In this document: piece by piece, positions 14,819 through 23,502 of the stretch
Numbering within the stretch: the first letter of the stretch is position 1
Layout: the number at the start of each line of letters is the position of its first letter
DNA from: Stenotrophomonas sp. 364
Lineage (GTDB): Bacteria > Pseudomonadota > Gammaproteobacteria > Xanthomonadales > Xanthomonadaceae
NCBI RefSeq assembly: GCF_009832905.1
Contig: NZ_CP047135.1
Location: 164,001 to 228,000, forward strand
DNA length: 64,000 nucleotides
Direction: 5' to 3'
The notes under the pieces: model-generated
What the model saw: only the letters and a program-made list of their open reading frames with translations
The model's database searches: none
Told to the model about the DNA's origin: nothing
Program-made: the position numbers and the translations under genes

Positions 14819-17770
14819 ATGCCCGCGTTGAACCGCGCCTTGGCACGGCCATTGCGTACGATCGTGTGGCTGGGCGTCAGCCTGGGCGTGCTGCTGGCCG
14901 TTGGCCTGGCAATGACGCTGGCCAACGATTACCAGCGCCGCCAGGAAGCCGCGCAGCGCCAGAGCGCAGCGCTGGCCACCGGCTCGCAGCGGCTGCTGCG
15001 GCTGGAACTGCGCAACCTGGAACGGGCCATGCTGGGCATCGCCGAGGACGGCGCCTTGCTGTTCGAACGGGTGCCTGCGCAGGCACCGGACCTGCTGGAC
15101 GACGCCATCGGCGGGGTGCTGCAGCGGCATGCCGAGCTGGACAGCATCGTGGTGGTGGACCAGTACGGCCGCGCACTGACCAGCGGCAGCGGCGACCTGT
15201 ACCTGCCGCTATGGGCCGTGGATACCAATCGCGGCAGCGACAGCCGGCTGTACCTGGGGCCGCCGCAGCAACGCAATGCGCAGCGCTGGGTGCTGCCGCT
15301 GGCGTTGCGCATGGGCGACGACCGCTGGCTGCTGAGCCGGCTGCACACCAGCGAGCTGCAGTCGATCATCGGTGGCATGGACACCGGCGACCAGGGCGTC
15401 ATTTCGATCACCGATGCGCAGGGCTACGTGCTGGCGCGCAGCCCGGACACCGTGGGCCTCACCGGGCAACGCTTCGGGCTGGGCAAGCGCGAGATGCTGC
15501 GCCGCGATGCCGTGGCGCCGCTGGGCGTTGAAACCAGCGCCATCGACAACATCGAGCGGATTTCCACGCTCACCACCCTGGGCCAGTACCCCATCGCGGT
15601 GTACGCCGGGTTGGGCCGCGCCGACGTGCTGGCGCCCTGGTGGCCCTACGTGCAGGCGTCGGTGGCGCTGTACCTGCTGTACTGGGGCGTGTTCGCGCTG
15701 GTGTTTGTGAGCGTGCGCCGTGCAACCCGCAGCCAGGATGCGCTCACCGAGGAACTGCGCACCGGCCACGCCGAGCTGTTGATGGCGCACCAGGTGGGCA
15801 AGGTGTGCACCTGGTACGTGGACGAGGATGCCTCGCTGCTGCGCTGGTCGCCGCTGGCGCGGGAGATCTTCGGCATCGAGACCGAAAGCCTGCCGGTGGC
15901 GGCGTTCTTCGCGCGGGTGCACCGCGAGGACGCCGAGCGCATGCAGCTGGCGTTCGACAACGCCTTCGCCGGCAACGGCGTGCTGGACGAAATGTTCCGG
16001 GTGGTGCTGCCCGGCGGCACGGTGCGCTGGGTGTCGGCGCGCGGACAGCGGGTGGCGGTGGCGGACCGGCAGCGGCGCATGATCGGCGCGCTGACCGATG
16101 TAAGCGAACGCGTGCAGGCGCTGGCCCGCGTGCAGCAGGCCGAGCGCCAGTTCCGGCTGCTGTTCGATCGCAACCCGGCCCCGTTCTGGGTGTTCGACCC
16201 GGACACGCTGCGCTTCATGGAGGTCAACGAAGCGGCAGTGAAGCAGTACGGCTACAGCCGCGACGAGTTCCTGTCGATGAGCATCCTGGATATCCGCCCG
16301 CGCGAAGGCTGGGACGAGATCCGCAGCGCGATTTCGCGCGCCGCGATCGGCGATGCCCAGGACGCGCAGGTACGCGTGCACCGGCGCAAGGACGGCACCC
16401 TGTTCGAGGTACGCGCGCATCTGTCGCGGCTGGATTTCGACGGTCGCCAGGCCTGCCTGGTGTTGGCCGAGGACATCAGCGAGCGCCTGGCCTACGAGCG
16501 CGACCTGGCCTACCACGCCACCCACAACCCGGCCACCGGGCTGCTCAACACCCGAGCGCTGGCCGCACAGCTGGACGAGGAAGGCGGCGGCTACACCATC
16601 GCCTACGTGCAGTTCCGCGGGCTGCAGCTGGTGGCCGACACGCTGGGTCGCGAAGTGGGCGATGTGGTGCTGCAGGCCATGGCCAAGCGCCTGGGCGGGC
16701 TGGGCACGCGCTATGGCCTGCTTGCCTTCCAGCCGGCCGAAGATTTCATCTTCGCCATCCGCGACGACCATGAGCGCCAGACGGCGCTGGATACGCTGGT
16801 GCAGACCGTCTCGGAGCCGGTGCGCGGGCAGGACTGGCTGCACCAGTTCGAGCCACGGATCGGCGTGGCGGTAAAGTTCGACGGCGACAACGTGCCGGCC
16901 GAACAGCTGATCGGCATGGCCGCACAAGCCGCGCACGCCGCACGCGACGAGGGCAGTGTGATTGCCTGGTTCGACACCACGGTGAGTTCGCGGCTGGCCG
17001 AGCGGCTGCGCCTGGCCGGGCGCATCCACAGCGCGATCGACAGCGAATTCGAGCTGTACTACCAGCCGATCTGCCATGCCAGCGACGGTACGCCGGCCGC
17101 GCTGGAGGCGTTGCTGCGCTGGCCGCAGGCCGATGGCAGCTTCATTCCGCCGGGCGAGTTCATCCAGCTGTGCGAAGACACCGGGTTGATCCTGGCATTG
17201 GGTCGCTGGGTGATCCGGGCGGCGGCGCAGGCGCAGCGTCGGTTGGCCGATGCAGGCTGGCCGTTGCCGATCGCGGTGAACGTGTCGGCGGTGCAGTTCT
17301 TCAACAGCGATCTGGTGGCCGAGTTCGCGCGGGCCACGCAGGAATTCGGGCTGGAACGCGGCGCGTTGCAGGTGGAACTCACCGAGAGCAGCCTGATGCG
17401 CAAGCCGGCCCAGGCCAAGCAGACCATGCAGCGGCTGCACGAGCAGGGCGTGTGCATTTCGCTGGACGACTTCGGCACGGGGTATTCCAACATGTCCTAC
17501 CTGCAGCACCTGCCGCTGGACATCCTGAAGATCGACCGCAGTTTCGTTTCCGATGTGGAAACCAATCCGCGCAATGCATCGATCTGCCGCGCGCTGTTGT
17601 CGCTGGGCCACAGCATGGGGCTGACGGTGATCGCCGAGGGCGTGGAAACGCCGGGCCAGCATCAGTGGCTGGCCGCGCACGGCTGCGACCAGGTGCAGGG
17701 CTACCTGCTGGGCCGCCCATCGCCGCTGGTCGAGGTGATCGCGCGGTTGGAAACCGCCGAGGCCACCTGA
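14819..17770 (+). CDS. membrane sensor PAS-PAS-GGDEF(degenerate)-EAL protein, probable c-di-GMP phosphodiesterase
   Basis: The product has 983 residues. TM1 (about 17-37) and TM2 (about 275-300) flank a periplasmic Cache-like sensor domain. Two PAS domains follow (about 315-430 and 440-560). The GGDEF domain (about 570-700) has lost its signature: the site reads QPAED near residue 640, so cyclase activity is unlikely. The EAL domain (about 735-983) is intact: EAL at 763-765, NVSAVQF, ELTESSLM, SLDDFGTGYS, LKIDRSFV, IAEGVE and VQGYLLGRP. The protein should hydrolyse c-di-GMP, with the degenerate GGDEF perhaps acting as a GTP sensor. The ATG at 14819 follows AGAGGTC and precedes the first membrane helix. 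Confidence 0.92.
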   Translation: MPALNRALARPLRTIVWLGVSLGVLLAVGLAMTLANDYQRRQEAAQRQSAALATGSQRLLRLELRNLERAMLGIAEDGALLFERVPAQAPDLLDDAIGGVLQRHAELDSIVVVDQYGRALTSGSGDLYLPLWAVDTNRGSDSRLYLGPPQQRNAQRWVLPLALRMGDDRWLLSRLHTSELQSIIGGMDTGDQGVISITDAQGYVLARSPDTVGLTGQRFGLGKREMLRRDAVAPLGVETSAIDNIERISTLTTLGQYPIAVYAGLGRADVLAPWWPYVQASVALYLLYWGVFALVFVSVRRATRSQDALTEELRTGHAELLMAHQVGKVCTWYVDEDASLLRWSPLAREIFGIETESLPVAAFFARVHREDAERMQLAFDNAFAGNGVLDEMFRVVLPGGTVRWVSARGQRVAVADRQRRMIGALTDVSERVQALARVQQAERQFRLLFDRNPAPFWVFDPDTLRFMEVNEAAVKQYGYSRDEFLSMSILDIRPREGWDEIRSAISRAAIGDAQDAQVRVHRRKDGTLFEVRAHLSRLDFDGRQACLVLAEDISERLAYERDLAYHATHNPATGLLNTRALAAQLDEEGGGYTIAYVQFRGLQLVADTLGREVGDVVLQAMAKRLGGLGTRYGLLAFQPAEDFIFAIRDDHERQTALDTLVQTVSEPVRGQDWLHQFEPRIGVAVKFDGDNVPAEQLIGMAAQAAHAARDEGSVIAWFDTTVSSRLAERLRLAGRIHSAIDSEFELYYQPICHASDGTPAALEALLRWPQADGSFIPPGEFIQLCEDTGLILALGRWVIRAAAQAQRRLADAGWPLPIAVNVSAVQFFNSDLVAEFARATQEFGLERGALQVELTESSLMRKPAQAKQTMQRLHEQGVCISLDDFGTGYSNMSYLQHLPLDILKIDRSFVSDVETNPRNASICRALLSLGHSMGLTVIAEGVETPGQHQWLAAHGCDQVQGYLLGRPSPLVEVIARLETAEAT

Positions 17771-17776
17771 TGCAAG

Positions 17777-17865
17777 GTAGCCGGGCTCTGCCCGGCTGCC
17801 AGCAAACGACGCGTATTTTCGGCCGCCGTCACCTCGTAGAGCCGGGCTCTGCCCGGCTGCTCTAC
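17777..17865. repeat. two direct GTAG elements
   Basis: Forward elements at 17777-17799 (GTAGCCGGGCTCTGCCCGGC) and 17836-17865 (GTAGAGCCGGGCTCTGCC...GCTCTAC) lie in direct orientation between convergent genes. The second is a complete self-complementary hairpin ending in CTAC and may act as a bidirectional terminator. Confidence 0.85.
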
Positions 17866-17881
17866 ACGCAAACGTCCGCAG

Positions 17882-18763
17882 TCACCCCAACGCCTCCACC
17901 AGGTAGTCGATGAAGCTGCGCACCTTCGGGGCCAGATGGTTGCGGCTGGTGTAGACGGCGAAAATGCCGATCGGGGCGATCTCCCAGTCGGGCAGCAGGC
18001 GTTCCAGGCGGCCGTCGGCCAGCGCGTCGGCGATCAGGAAGTCCGGCTGCAGGATGATGCCCATGCCGACCAATGCGGCTTCACGCAGCACGTCGCCGTT
18101 GTTGGCGCGCAGGCCGCCGTGCACCGGCACGGACACCTCGCCGCGCGGGCCGCGCAGCTGCCAGCTGTCGCCGCCACCCCAGTAGCTGTAGCCCAGGCAT
18201 TCGTGGCCGGCCAGGTCTTCGGGCTGCTGCGGGCGGCCATGGGCGTCCAGGTAGGCGGGGGCGGCACACAGGGTGATGTGGGTGTCGGCCAGCTTGCGTG
18301 CGATCAGCGCGGGGTTCGGCTGGCGGGTGATGCGGATGGCCACGTCGTAGCCTTCTTCCACCATGTCCACCAGGCGGTCTGACAACGACAGGTCCAGCTG
18401 CACCTGCGGGTAGCGCGCGCGGTAACCGGCCAGCAGCGGCCCCAGCCGGGCGATGCCGTAGCTGACCGGGGCGTTGACCCGCAGCAGGCCCGACGGTTCC
18501 AGCGCCTGCGCCCCGATGCCTGCTTCCAGTGCGTCGAACTGGGCCAGCAGCTGCACGCATTGCGCGTAGTAGGCCGCGCCGGTGCTGGTGGGACTTACCC
18601 GCCGCGTGGTGCGGTTGAGCAGGCGCGTGGACAGGCGCTTTTCCAATGCGGCGATCTGCCGGGTGACCCCGGCGGTGGACATGTCCAGGGCCTGGGCAGC
18701 CGCGCTGAAGCCGTTGCGTTCCACCACCGCCACGAACACCCGCATCGCGTCGAGGGTATCCAT
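17882..18763 (-). CDS. LysR-family transcriptional regulator
   Basis: The product has 293 residues. The N-terminal winged helix-turn-helix (MDTLDAMRVFVAVVERNGFSAAAQALDMSTAGVTRQIAALE, split here as the classic LysR pattern) is followed by LLNRTTRRVSPTSTG and a substrate-binding domain (about 90-293). It is divergent from the DoxX gene at 18860, with 96 bases between them, the normal arrangement for a LysR regulator and its target. The likely targets are DoxX and the DODA-type dioxygenase behind it. The inducer is unknown. Confidence 0.9.
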   Translation of the reverse strand: MDTLDAMRVFVAVVERNGFSAAAQALDMSTAGVTRQIAALEKRLSTRLLNRTTRRVSPTSTGAAYYAQCVQLLAQFDALEAGIGAQALEPSGLLRVNAPVSYGIARLGPLLAGYRARYPQVQLDLSLSDRLVDMVEEGYDVAIRITRQPNPALIARKLADTHITLCAAPAYLDAHGRPQQPEDLAGHECLGYSYWGGGDSWQLRGPRGEVSVPVHGGLRANNGDVLREAALVGMGIILQPDFLIADALADGRLERLLPDWEIAPIGIFAVYTSRNHLAPKVRSFIDYLVEALG

Positions 18764-18859
18764 TGTTTCAGATCCTGTAATAAACAGCGTCGTCTGATCG
18801 TATTTATCGCCAAGGGTGAGCGCAATAACCTGTCGTCATCCTAGTCCGCGAGGTGTCCC

Positions 18860-19270
18860 ATGCCTACCACCGCTGTCCGCGTTTCCTCGCTCGCCCCCGT
18901 CGGCGCCACTCTGCTGCGCTGGAGCCTGGGCGTGCTGTTCCTGGTCCATGGCCTGACCAAGCTGCTGGTATTCACTCCGGCCGGCACCGCGGCGCACTTC
19001 CAGTCGCTGGGCCTGCCCGGCGCACTCGGTTACGTGGCCCTTGTGCTGGAACTGACCCTGGCCGCTGCGCTGTTGCTGGGCGTGTACGCGCGGTGGGTGG
19101 GACTGCTGGGCGTGCCGCTGCTGCTGGGCACCATCGTCAGCGTGCACGGTGCCAATGGTTTCAGCTTCGCCAATGCCGGCGGCGGCTGGGAATACCCGGC
19201 GTTCTGGGCGCTGGCGCTGCTGGTGCTGTTCTGCATCGGGGACGGCAAGTGGACGCTCGCCTCGCGCTGA
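18860..19270 (+). CDS. DoxX family membrane protein
   Basis: The product has 136 residues with four predicted transmembrane helices. Family marks are LRWSLGVLFLVHGLTKLLVF in TM1 and LGYVALVLELTLAAALLLGV in TM2. DoxX proteins associate with respiratory or quinone-linked oxidoreductases and are often induced by aromatic or quinone compounds. It is followed 37 bases downstream by a DODA-type dioxygenase and lies divergent to a LysR regulator, so a role in response to aromatic or electrophilic compounds is likely but inferred. Confidence 0.87.
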   Translation: MPTTAVRVSSLAPVGATLLRWSLGVLFLVHGLTKLLVFTPAGTAAHFQSLGLPGALGYVALVLELTLAAALLLGVYARWVGLLGVPLLLGTIVSVHGANGFSFANAGGGWEYPAFWALALLVLFCIGDGKWTLASR

Positions 19271-19307
19271 GCACCGCACCGTCGTTGATCCTTCCTTGGA
19301 GCCTGTG

Positions 19308-20105
19308 ATGTCCCGTCTGCCTTCGCTGTACATCTCCCATGGTTCGCCGATGACCGCGCTCCACCCCGGTCTGGTCGGCCAACGCCTCGCGGCGCTGGCC
19401 GCGCAGTTGCCGCGCCCGCGCGCCATTGTGATGGCCTCGGCGCACTGGCTGACCCACCAGCCGACAGTGGGCGCGCACGCGCAACCGCCCACCATCCACG
19501 ATTTTGGCGGCTTCCCGCAGGCGCTGTTCGACCTGCAATACCCGGCCCCGGGCGACCCGGCCCTGGCCGGCGAGATCGCCGCGCGGCTGGCGGCGGCCGG
19601 GCTGCCGACCGCGCTCGACCGCAACCGCGGCCTCGACCACGGCGCCTGGGTGCCGCTGCGCTTCCTGTATCCGCAGGCCGACATTCCGGTGGTACCGCTG
19701 GCGATCCAGCCGCTGCTGGGGCCGGCCCACCAGTTCGCGCTGGGCCGCGCACTGGCACCGCTGCGCGAGCAGGGCGTGCTGGTGATCGGCTCGGGCAGCA
19801 TCACCCACAACCTGCACGACTGGGGCCATTACCAGGACGGCAAGGAAGCGCCGTACGTGCGGCCCTTCATCGGCTGGGTCGAACAGCGCCTGCAGGAGGA
19901 CGACACCGCCGCGCTGCTCGACTACCGTGCCCGCGCGCCGCACGCAGCGCAGGCGCACCCGACCGACGAGCACCTGCAGCCGCTGCATGTGGCCATGGGC
20001 GCTGCCGGGAGTGACACGCTGGGTGCGCAGCGCATCGATGCGGGTATCGATGCGGGATTCCTGGCGATGGACATCTACCGCTTCGATGGGCACGCCACGC
20101 GTTGA
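19308..20105 (+). CDS. DODA-type class III extradiol dioxygenase (YgiD-like)
   Basis: The product has 265 residues. Metal-binding residues of the LigB/DODA family are visible: SHGSP near residue 11, SAHW near 44, GLDHGAWVPL near 113 and GSGSITHNL near 160. YgiD of E. coli converts L-DOPA to a betalamic-acid precursor in vitro; the natural substrate is unknown. An ATG follows GGAG with an eight-base gap. It shares a short operon with DoxX under a divergent LysR regulator, which resembles quinone/catechol detoxification clusters. Confidence 0.9.
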   Translation: MSRLPSLYISHGSPMTALHPGLVGQRLAALAAQLPRPRAIVMASAHWLTHQPTVGAHAQPPTIHDFGGFPQALFDLQYPAPGDPALAGEIAARLAAAGLPTALDRNRGLDHGAWVPLRFLYPQADIPVVPLAIQPLLGPAHQFALGRALAPLREQGVLVIGSGSITHNLHDWGHYQDGKEAPYVRPFIGWVEQRLQEDDTAALLDYRARAPHAAQAHPTDEHLQPLHVAMGAAGSDTLGAQRIDAGIDAGFLAMDIYRFDGHATR

Positions 20106-20116
20106 GGCGCGTGGCG
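20093..20116. terminator. 9-bp hairpin spanning the DODA stop codon
   Basis: CGCCACGCG at 20093-20101 pairs with 20108-20116 around a six-base loop that contains most of the stop codon. It sits between convergent genes, without a T-tract, and could terminate both transcripts. Confidence 0.45.
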
Positions 20117-20121
20117 GGGGC

Positions 20122-20484
20122 TCAGTCGCAGCGATACACGTTGCCGCTCAAGGTCACATTGGTCTGTGCCTGGCTGCCCTGGCGACCGGTGACGCCGGCG
20201 CGGTCGGTCAGCAGGTACACCACGTTGCCGCCCATCGCGGCCGCGCGGTTCTTCAGGTCATTGCGTGCGCCCGACTCCAGGTTCTTGTTGGACGTATAGG
20301 CACCGGTGAGGAAATTGCCCTGGCTGCCGGTGACGTCGCCGAGGAACTGGCAGCCGACGGGCTCGTTGTGGGTAACCCGAACCTGCGCCGCATGGCGGGT
20401 GACGGGAGTGGAGGCACAGCCGGCCAGCAGGCCGGCGAACATCATGGCCATTGCGAGCGTGGTGCGGATGGAACCTGGCTTCAT
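20122..20484 (-). CDS. DUF4156 lipoprotein
   Basis: The product has 120 residues with lipobox LLAGC (residues 19-23). The mature part VRVTHNEPVGCQFLGDVTGSQGN and LKNRAAAMGGNVVYLL matches the DUF4156 family, small outer-membrane lipoproteins with a paired cysteine (here GCQFL and the C-terminal YRCD). Function is unknown. It is monocistronic and convergent with the DODA gene. Confidence 0.85.
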   Translation of the reverse strand: MKPGSIRTTLAMAMMFAGLLAGCASTPVTRHAAQVRVTHNEPVGCQFLGDVTGSQGNFLTGAYTSNKNLESGARNDLKNRAAAMGGNVVYLLTDRAGVTGRQGSQAQTNVTLSGNVYRCD

Positions 20485-20669
20485 CGGACTAGGGGGTGAG
20501 CGGGAAGAGCGGGCACGATACCCACCGTGCAGGCATCAGGAGGCAGTGACGTCATTCGATGACGCCCAATCACTGGATTCAGCGTGTGGTCGGTCACCGC
20601 GTTGCGGCCTGGCGGCCAAACAGCTGTGTTACGTTCGTGCCCTGAAGTCGCACTTCTTTCACCAATCGA

Positions 20670-22313
20670 ATGCATACCATTGAAGTCGTCCTGGCGATGC
20701 TGGTGGCCGTAGTCGCCAGCGGCTATCTGGTCCGGGTGTTGCCGCTGTCGTTGCCGCTGCCGTTGGTGCAGATCGGCCTGGGCGCGGTCATCGCCGGGGT
20801 GTTCAACCGTGGCCACGCGCTGGAACCGGAGATGTTCTTCCTGCTGTTCCTGCCGCCGCTGCTGTTTCTGGACGGCTGGCGTATTCCCAAGCAGGGCCTG
20901 TTCCGCGACAAGGGCGTGATCCTGGAGCTAGCGTTCGGCCTGGTGGTGTTCACCGTGATCGGCGCCGGCTTCCTGATCCACTGGATGATTCCGGTGATGC
21001 CGTTGGCGGTGGCCTTCGCGCTGGCGGCGATCATCTCGCCCACCGACCCGGTGGCGGTGGGATCGATCGCATCGCGTGCGCCCATTCCCAAGCGGCTGAT
21101 GCACATCCTGGAAGGCGAGTCGCTGTTGAACGATGCGTCCGGCCTGGTCTGCTTCCGCTTTGCCGTGGCCGCGGTGATGACCGGCAGCTTCTCGCTGGCC
21201 ACCGCATCGCTCACCTTCCTGTGGGTGGCGCTGGCCGGCGTGGCGATCGGCGCGGCCGTTACCCTGGGCGTGTCCACCTTCCAGCGCTGGCTGTGGCGGC
21301 GCTTTGGCGAGGAGCCCGGTGCAGCGCTGCTGGTCAACCTGCTGATTCCGTTCGCCGCCTACCTGCTGGCCGAAGAGGCCAACGCGTCGGGCATTCTGGC
21401 GGCGGTGGCAGCGGGCATCACCATGAGCTACGTCGAGCTCACCGGCCGGGTGTCGGGCAGCATGCGCGTGCAGCGCGCGGCCGTGTGGGGAATGCTGCAG
21501 TTCAGCTTCAACGGCATCATGTTCGTGCTGCTGGGCGAGCAGTTGCCGGGCATCGTCGAACGCGCCATCACCACCGTCAGCGAGAGCGGCCACCACAGCG
21601 CGTGGTGGCTGCTGGTGTACGTGGTGGTGATCAACCTGGCGCTGGTGCTGCTGCGCCTGGCCTGGGTGTGGCTGTCGCTGCGCTGGAGCGTGCTGCGGGC
21701 GCGCCACCGCGGTGAAGCGCGGCCGGGTACGTCGTGGCGGATCGTGGTGGCCACCTCGGTGGCCGGTGTGCGCGGTGCGATCACCCTGGCCGGCGTGCTC
21801 ACCCTGCCGTTGTTCCTGCCCGATGGCAGCGCCTTCCCGGCGCGCGACCTGGTGATCTTCCTGGCCGCGGCGGTGATCCTGGTGTCGCTTGTCGGTGCCA
21901 GCGTGGCATTGCCGCGGTTGTTGAAGGGGCTGGAACTGCCGGCCGATTCGGGCGAGCGCAAGGCCGAGGATCTGGCCCGGCGGCTGGCGTCCAAGGCGGC
22001 GCTGGCCGGGGTGGAGCGCATGCGCCAGCAGCTGGTGCAGAACCAGACCACCGAGAACGTGCAGCTCTACAACGACGCCGCCTCACGGGTGAGCCTGCTG
22101 TACCAGCGCAATCTTGAGAAGGACGACGGCCCGGATGCGGATCCGGAAAAGGTGCAGCGCATGGAGCAGGGCTACCGCCAGCTGCGCGGCGCCGGGCTCA
22201 CCGCCGAGCGCGAGGAGCTGTTCCGGTTGACCCGGCGCGGCACCATCTCCGACGAGGTCTCGCGCAAGCTGATCCGCAACCTGGACCTGCTGGAAACCCG
22301 CCAACGCGATTGA
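20670..22313 (+). CDS. CPA1-family Na+/H+ antiporter
   Basis: The product has 547 residues with about twelve transmembrane helices in the first 420 and a soluble C-terminal tail (about 430-547) rich in charged helices. The ion-binding signature is AAIISPTDPVAVGSIASR near residues 112-128, with the family-defining aspartate, and EGESLLNDASGLVCF near 147-161. This is the NhaP/YjcE type, which exchanges Na+ or K+ for protons across the inner membrane. No regulatory TrkA domain is present in the tail. It is monocistronic. Confidence 0.92.
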   Translation: MHTIEVVLAMLVAVVASGYLVRVLPLSLPLPLVQIGLGAVIAGVFNRGHALEPEMFFLLFLPPLLFLDGWRIPKQGLFRDKGVILELAFGLVVFTVIGAGFLIHWMIPVMPLAVAFALAAIISPTDPVAVGSIASRAPIPKRLMHILEGESLLNDASGLVCFRFAVAAVMTGSFSLATASLTFLWVALAGVAIGAAVTLGVSTFQRWLWRRFGEEPGAALLVNLLIPFAAYLLAEEANASGILAAVAAGITMSYVELTGRVSGSMRVQRAAVWGMLQFSFNGIMFVLLGEQLPGIVERAITTVSESGHHSAWWLLVYVVVINLALVLLRLAWVWLSLRWSVLRARHRGEARPGTSWRIVVATSVAGVRGAITLAGVLTLPLFLPDGSAFPARDLVIFLAAAVILVSLVGASVALPRLLKGLELPADSGERKAEDLARRLASKAALAGVERMRQQLVQNQTTENVQLYNDAASRVSLLYQRNLEKDDGPDADPEKVQRMEQGYRQLRGAGLTAEREELFRLTRRGTISDEVSRKLIRNLDLLETRQRD

Positions 22314-22333
22314 AACCGGGGCACGTCCACCGG

Positions 22334-22421
22334 GTAGAGCCACCCCATGGGTGGCTGTCGCAATGCCCGATGTCTGGCGCGCGCCTTGCCCGGGAAACAG
22401 CCACCCATGGGGTGGCTCTAC
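22334..22421. repeat. GTAG dimer with a CCACCCCATGGGTGG core
   Basis: A forward element (22334-22358) starts GTAGAGCCACCCCATGGG and a reverse element (22398-22421) ends GGTGGCTCTAC. The core differs completely from the usual CGACCGTTGGTCG, yet both arms keep mutual complementarity. It lies between convergent genes. Confidence 0.88.
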
Positions 22422-22461
22422 CCCCCGGGGGCGGCCGTTACGGGCCGGCCATCAACGCGGC

Positions 22462-22713
22462 TTACGCGTCGGCTTTCTGGTCCAGGTAATACGCCACCAC
22501 GGTGCCCTTGATCTTGATGGTCATCGGGTTGCCACGGCGGTCACGGGCCTTGCCGGCCTGCACGCGGATCCAGCCTTCGCTGACCGAATACTCTTCAACG
22601 TTGTCGCGCTCGACGTCGTTGAAACGGATGCCCACCCCGCGCTCCAGGGCGGCCGCATCGTGGAAGGGGCTGGTCGGGTTGATCGCCAGGTGATCGGGAG
22701 GGGTATCGCTCAT
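22462..22713 (-). CDS. DUF3297 family protein
   Basis: The product has 83 residues from MSDTPPDHLAINPTSPFHD. The conserved blocks ALERGVGIRF, VEEYSVSEGWIRV and KARDRRGNPMTIKIKG identify DUF3297, a small cytoplasmic family of unknown function. A second ATG two codons upstream (MTMSDT) is possible; neither start has a strong ribosome binding site. It stands alone. Confidence 0.85.
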   Translation of the reverse strand: MSDTPPDHLAINPTSPFHDAAALERGVGIRFNDVERDNVEEYSVSEGWIRVQAGKARDRRGNPMTIKIKGTVVAYYLDQKADA

Positions 22714-22851
22714 GGTCATTCAGTTGTGACGGCCACCACGGCCATCTTCCAGGCGCACAGGATAAACCGCGGCGCGGCCCACGCCGAATTTCGCTTCCTG
22801 CCAACGCCGCTGCACGGCAGAATGCCCGCCTGCCTCAAGGAACTACCGGTC

Positions 22852-23394
22852 ATGCCTGACAACAGCGATTATTTCGACTTCGAAGAAGACGAGCGCGATT
22901 TCGACGAAGACGACTTCGAGGCGCGGATCTGGAACCTGTTCGTGCTGATCAACCCCGGCGATGACGAGCTGGCGCTGCAGCAGTTCAACCGCTGGCGCGA
23001 GGCGCTGCTGGAAAGCGGCGAGGAGATCGATGAGGAGGCCGACTGGCTGCCGCCGTTGATGGCCGCCATTGCCTGGCAGTCCGGGTTCGAAGTGGACCGC
23101 GAGGATCCCGATGCGCTGGTGTCGGCGATCAACGAGCTGGCGGCACGCTGGAACCTGCAGCTGGACTGGGGTGGCGACCTGGACGATGAGGATTTCGCCG
23201 CCGCCACCGATGCCCCGGCGCTGATGGCCACCGCGCACGACCGCCTGCGCGAGCACAACTACGCGCTGTGGAGCGTGGATACGGGCAATGGCGGCCTGGC
23301 CGGCTGGATGGCGCTCAACCGCGACGATGACGCCATGCTGGCGCTGTGCTCGCTGCTGGGCGTGGAAGTGCGGCCGGGTTCGGACCCGTTCTGA
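22852..23394 (+). CDS. DUF6630-like acidic protein
   Basis: The product has 180 residues with a strongly acidic start (FDFEEDERDFDEDDFEARI). Later blocks INPGDDELALQQFNRWREAL, WLPPLMAAIAWQSGFEVD and NYALWSVDTGNGGLAGWMAL match proteins annotated DUF6630 in xanthomonads. It has no signal peptide, membrane segment or catalytic motif that I can recognise. The ATG is preceded by AAGGAACTACC, and the in-frame extension upstream overlaps the DUF3297 gene on the other strand and is not coding. Confidence 0.78.
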   Translation: MPDNSDYFDFEEDERDFDEDDFEARIWNLFVLINPGDDELALQQFNRWREALLESGEEIDEEADWLPPLMAAIAWQSGFEVDREDPDALVSAINELAARWNLQLDWGGDLDDEDFAAATDAPALMATAHDRLREHNYALWSVDTGNGGLAGWMALNRDDDAMLALCSLLGVEVRPGSDPF

Positions 23395-23451
23395 TGCGTG
23401 CTGCGGGTTGACCGGTGCGGCCCCGCGGCTTGCGTAGCAAGGCGCGGGGCG

Positions 23452-23502
23452 CAACGCGCGTACTCAATACCTGCCTAAGGCAGGTATTGAGTACGCGCGT
23501 TG
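23452..23502. repeat. 51-bp perfect palindrome (25-bp arms, one-base centre)
   Basis: Bases 23452-23476 are exactly complementary to 23478-23502 around a single adenine at 23477. The arm reads CAACGCGCGTACTCAATACC then TGCCT. The palindrome overlaps the last eight codons and the TAG stop of the DUF4031 gene on the minus strand. It lies between convergent genes, so it could terminate both transcripts or form a DNA cruciform. Confidence 0.9.
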
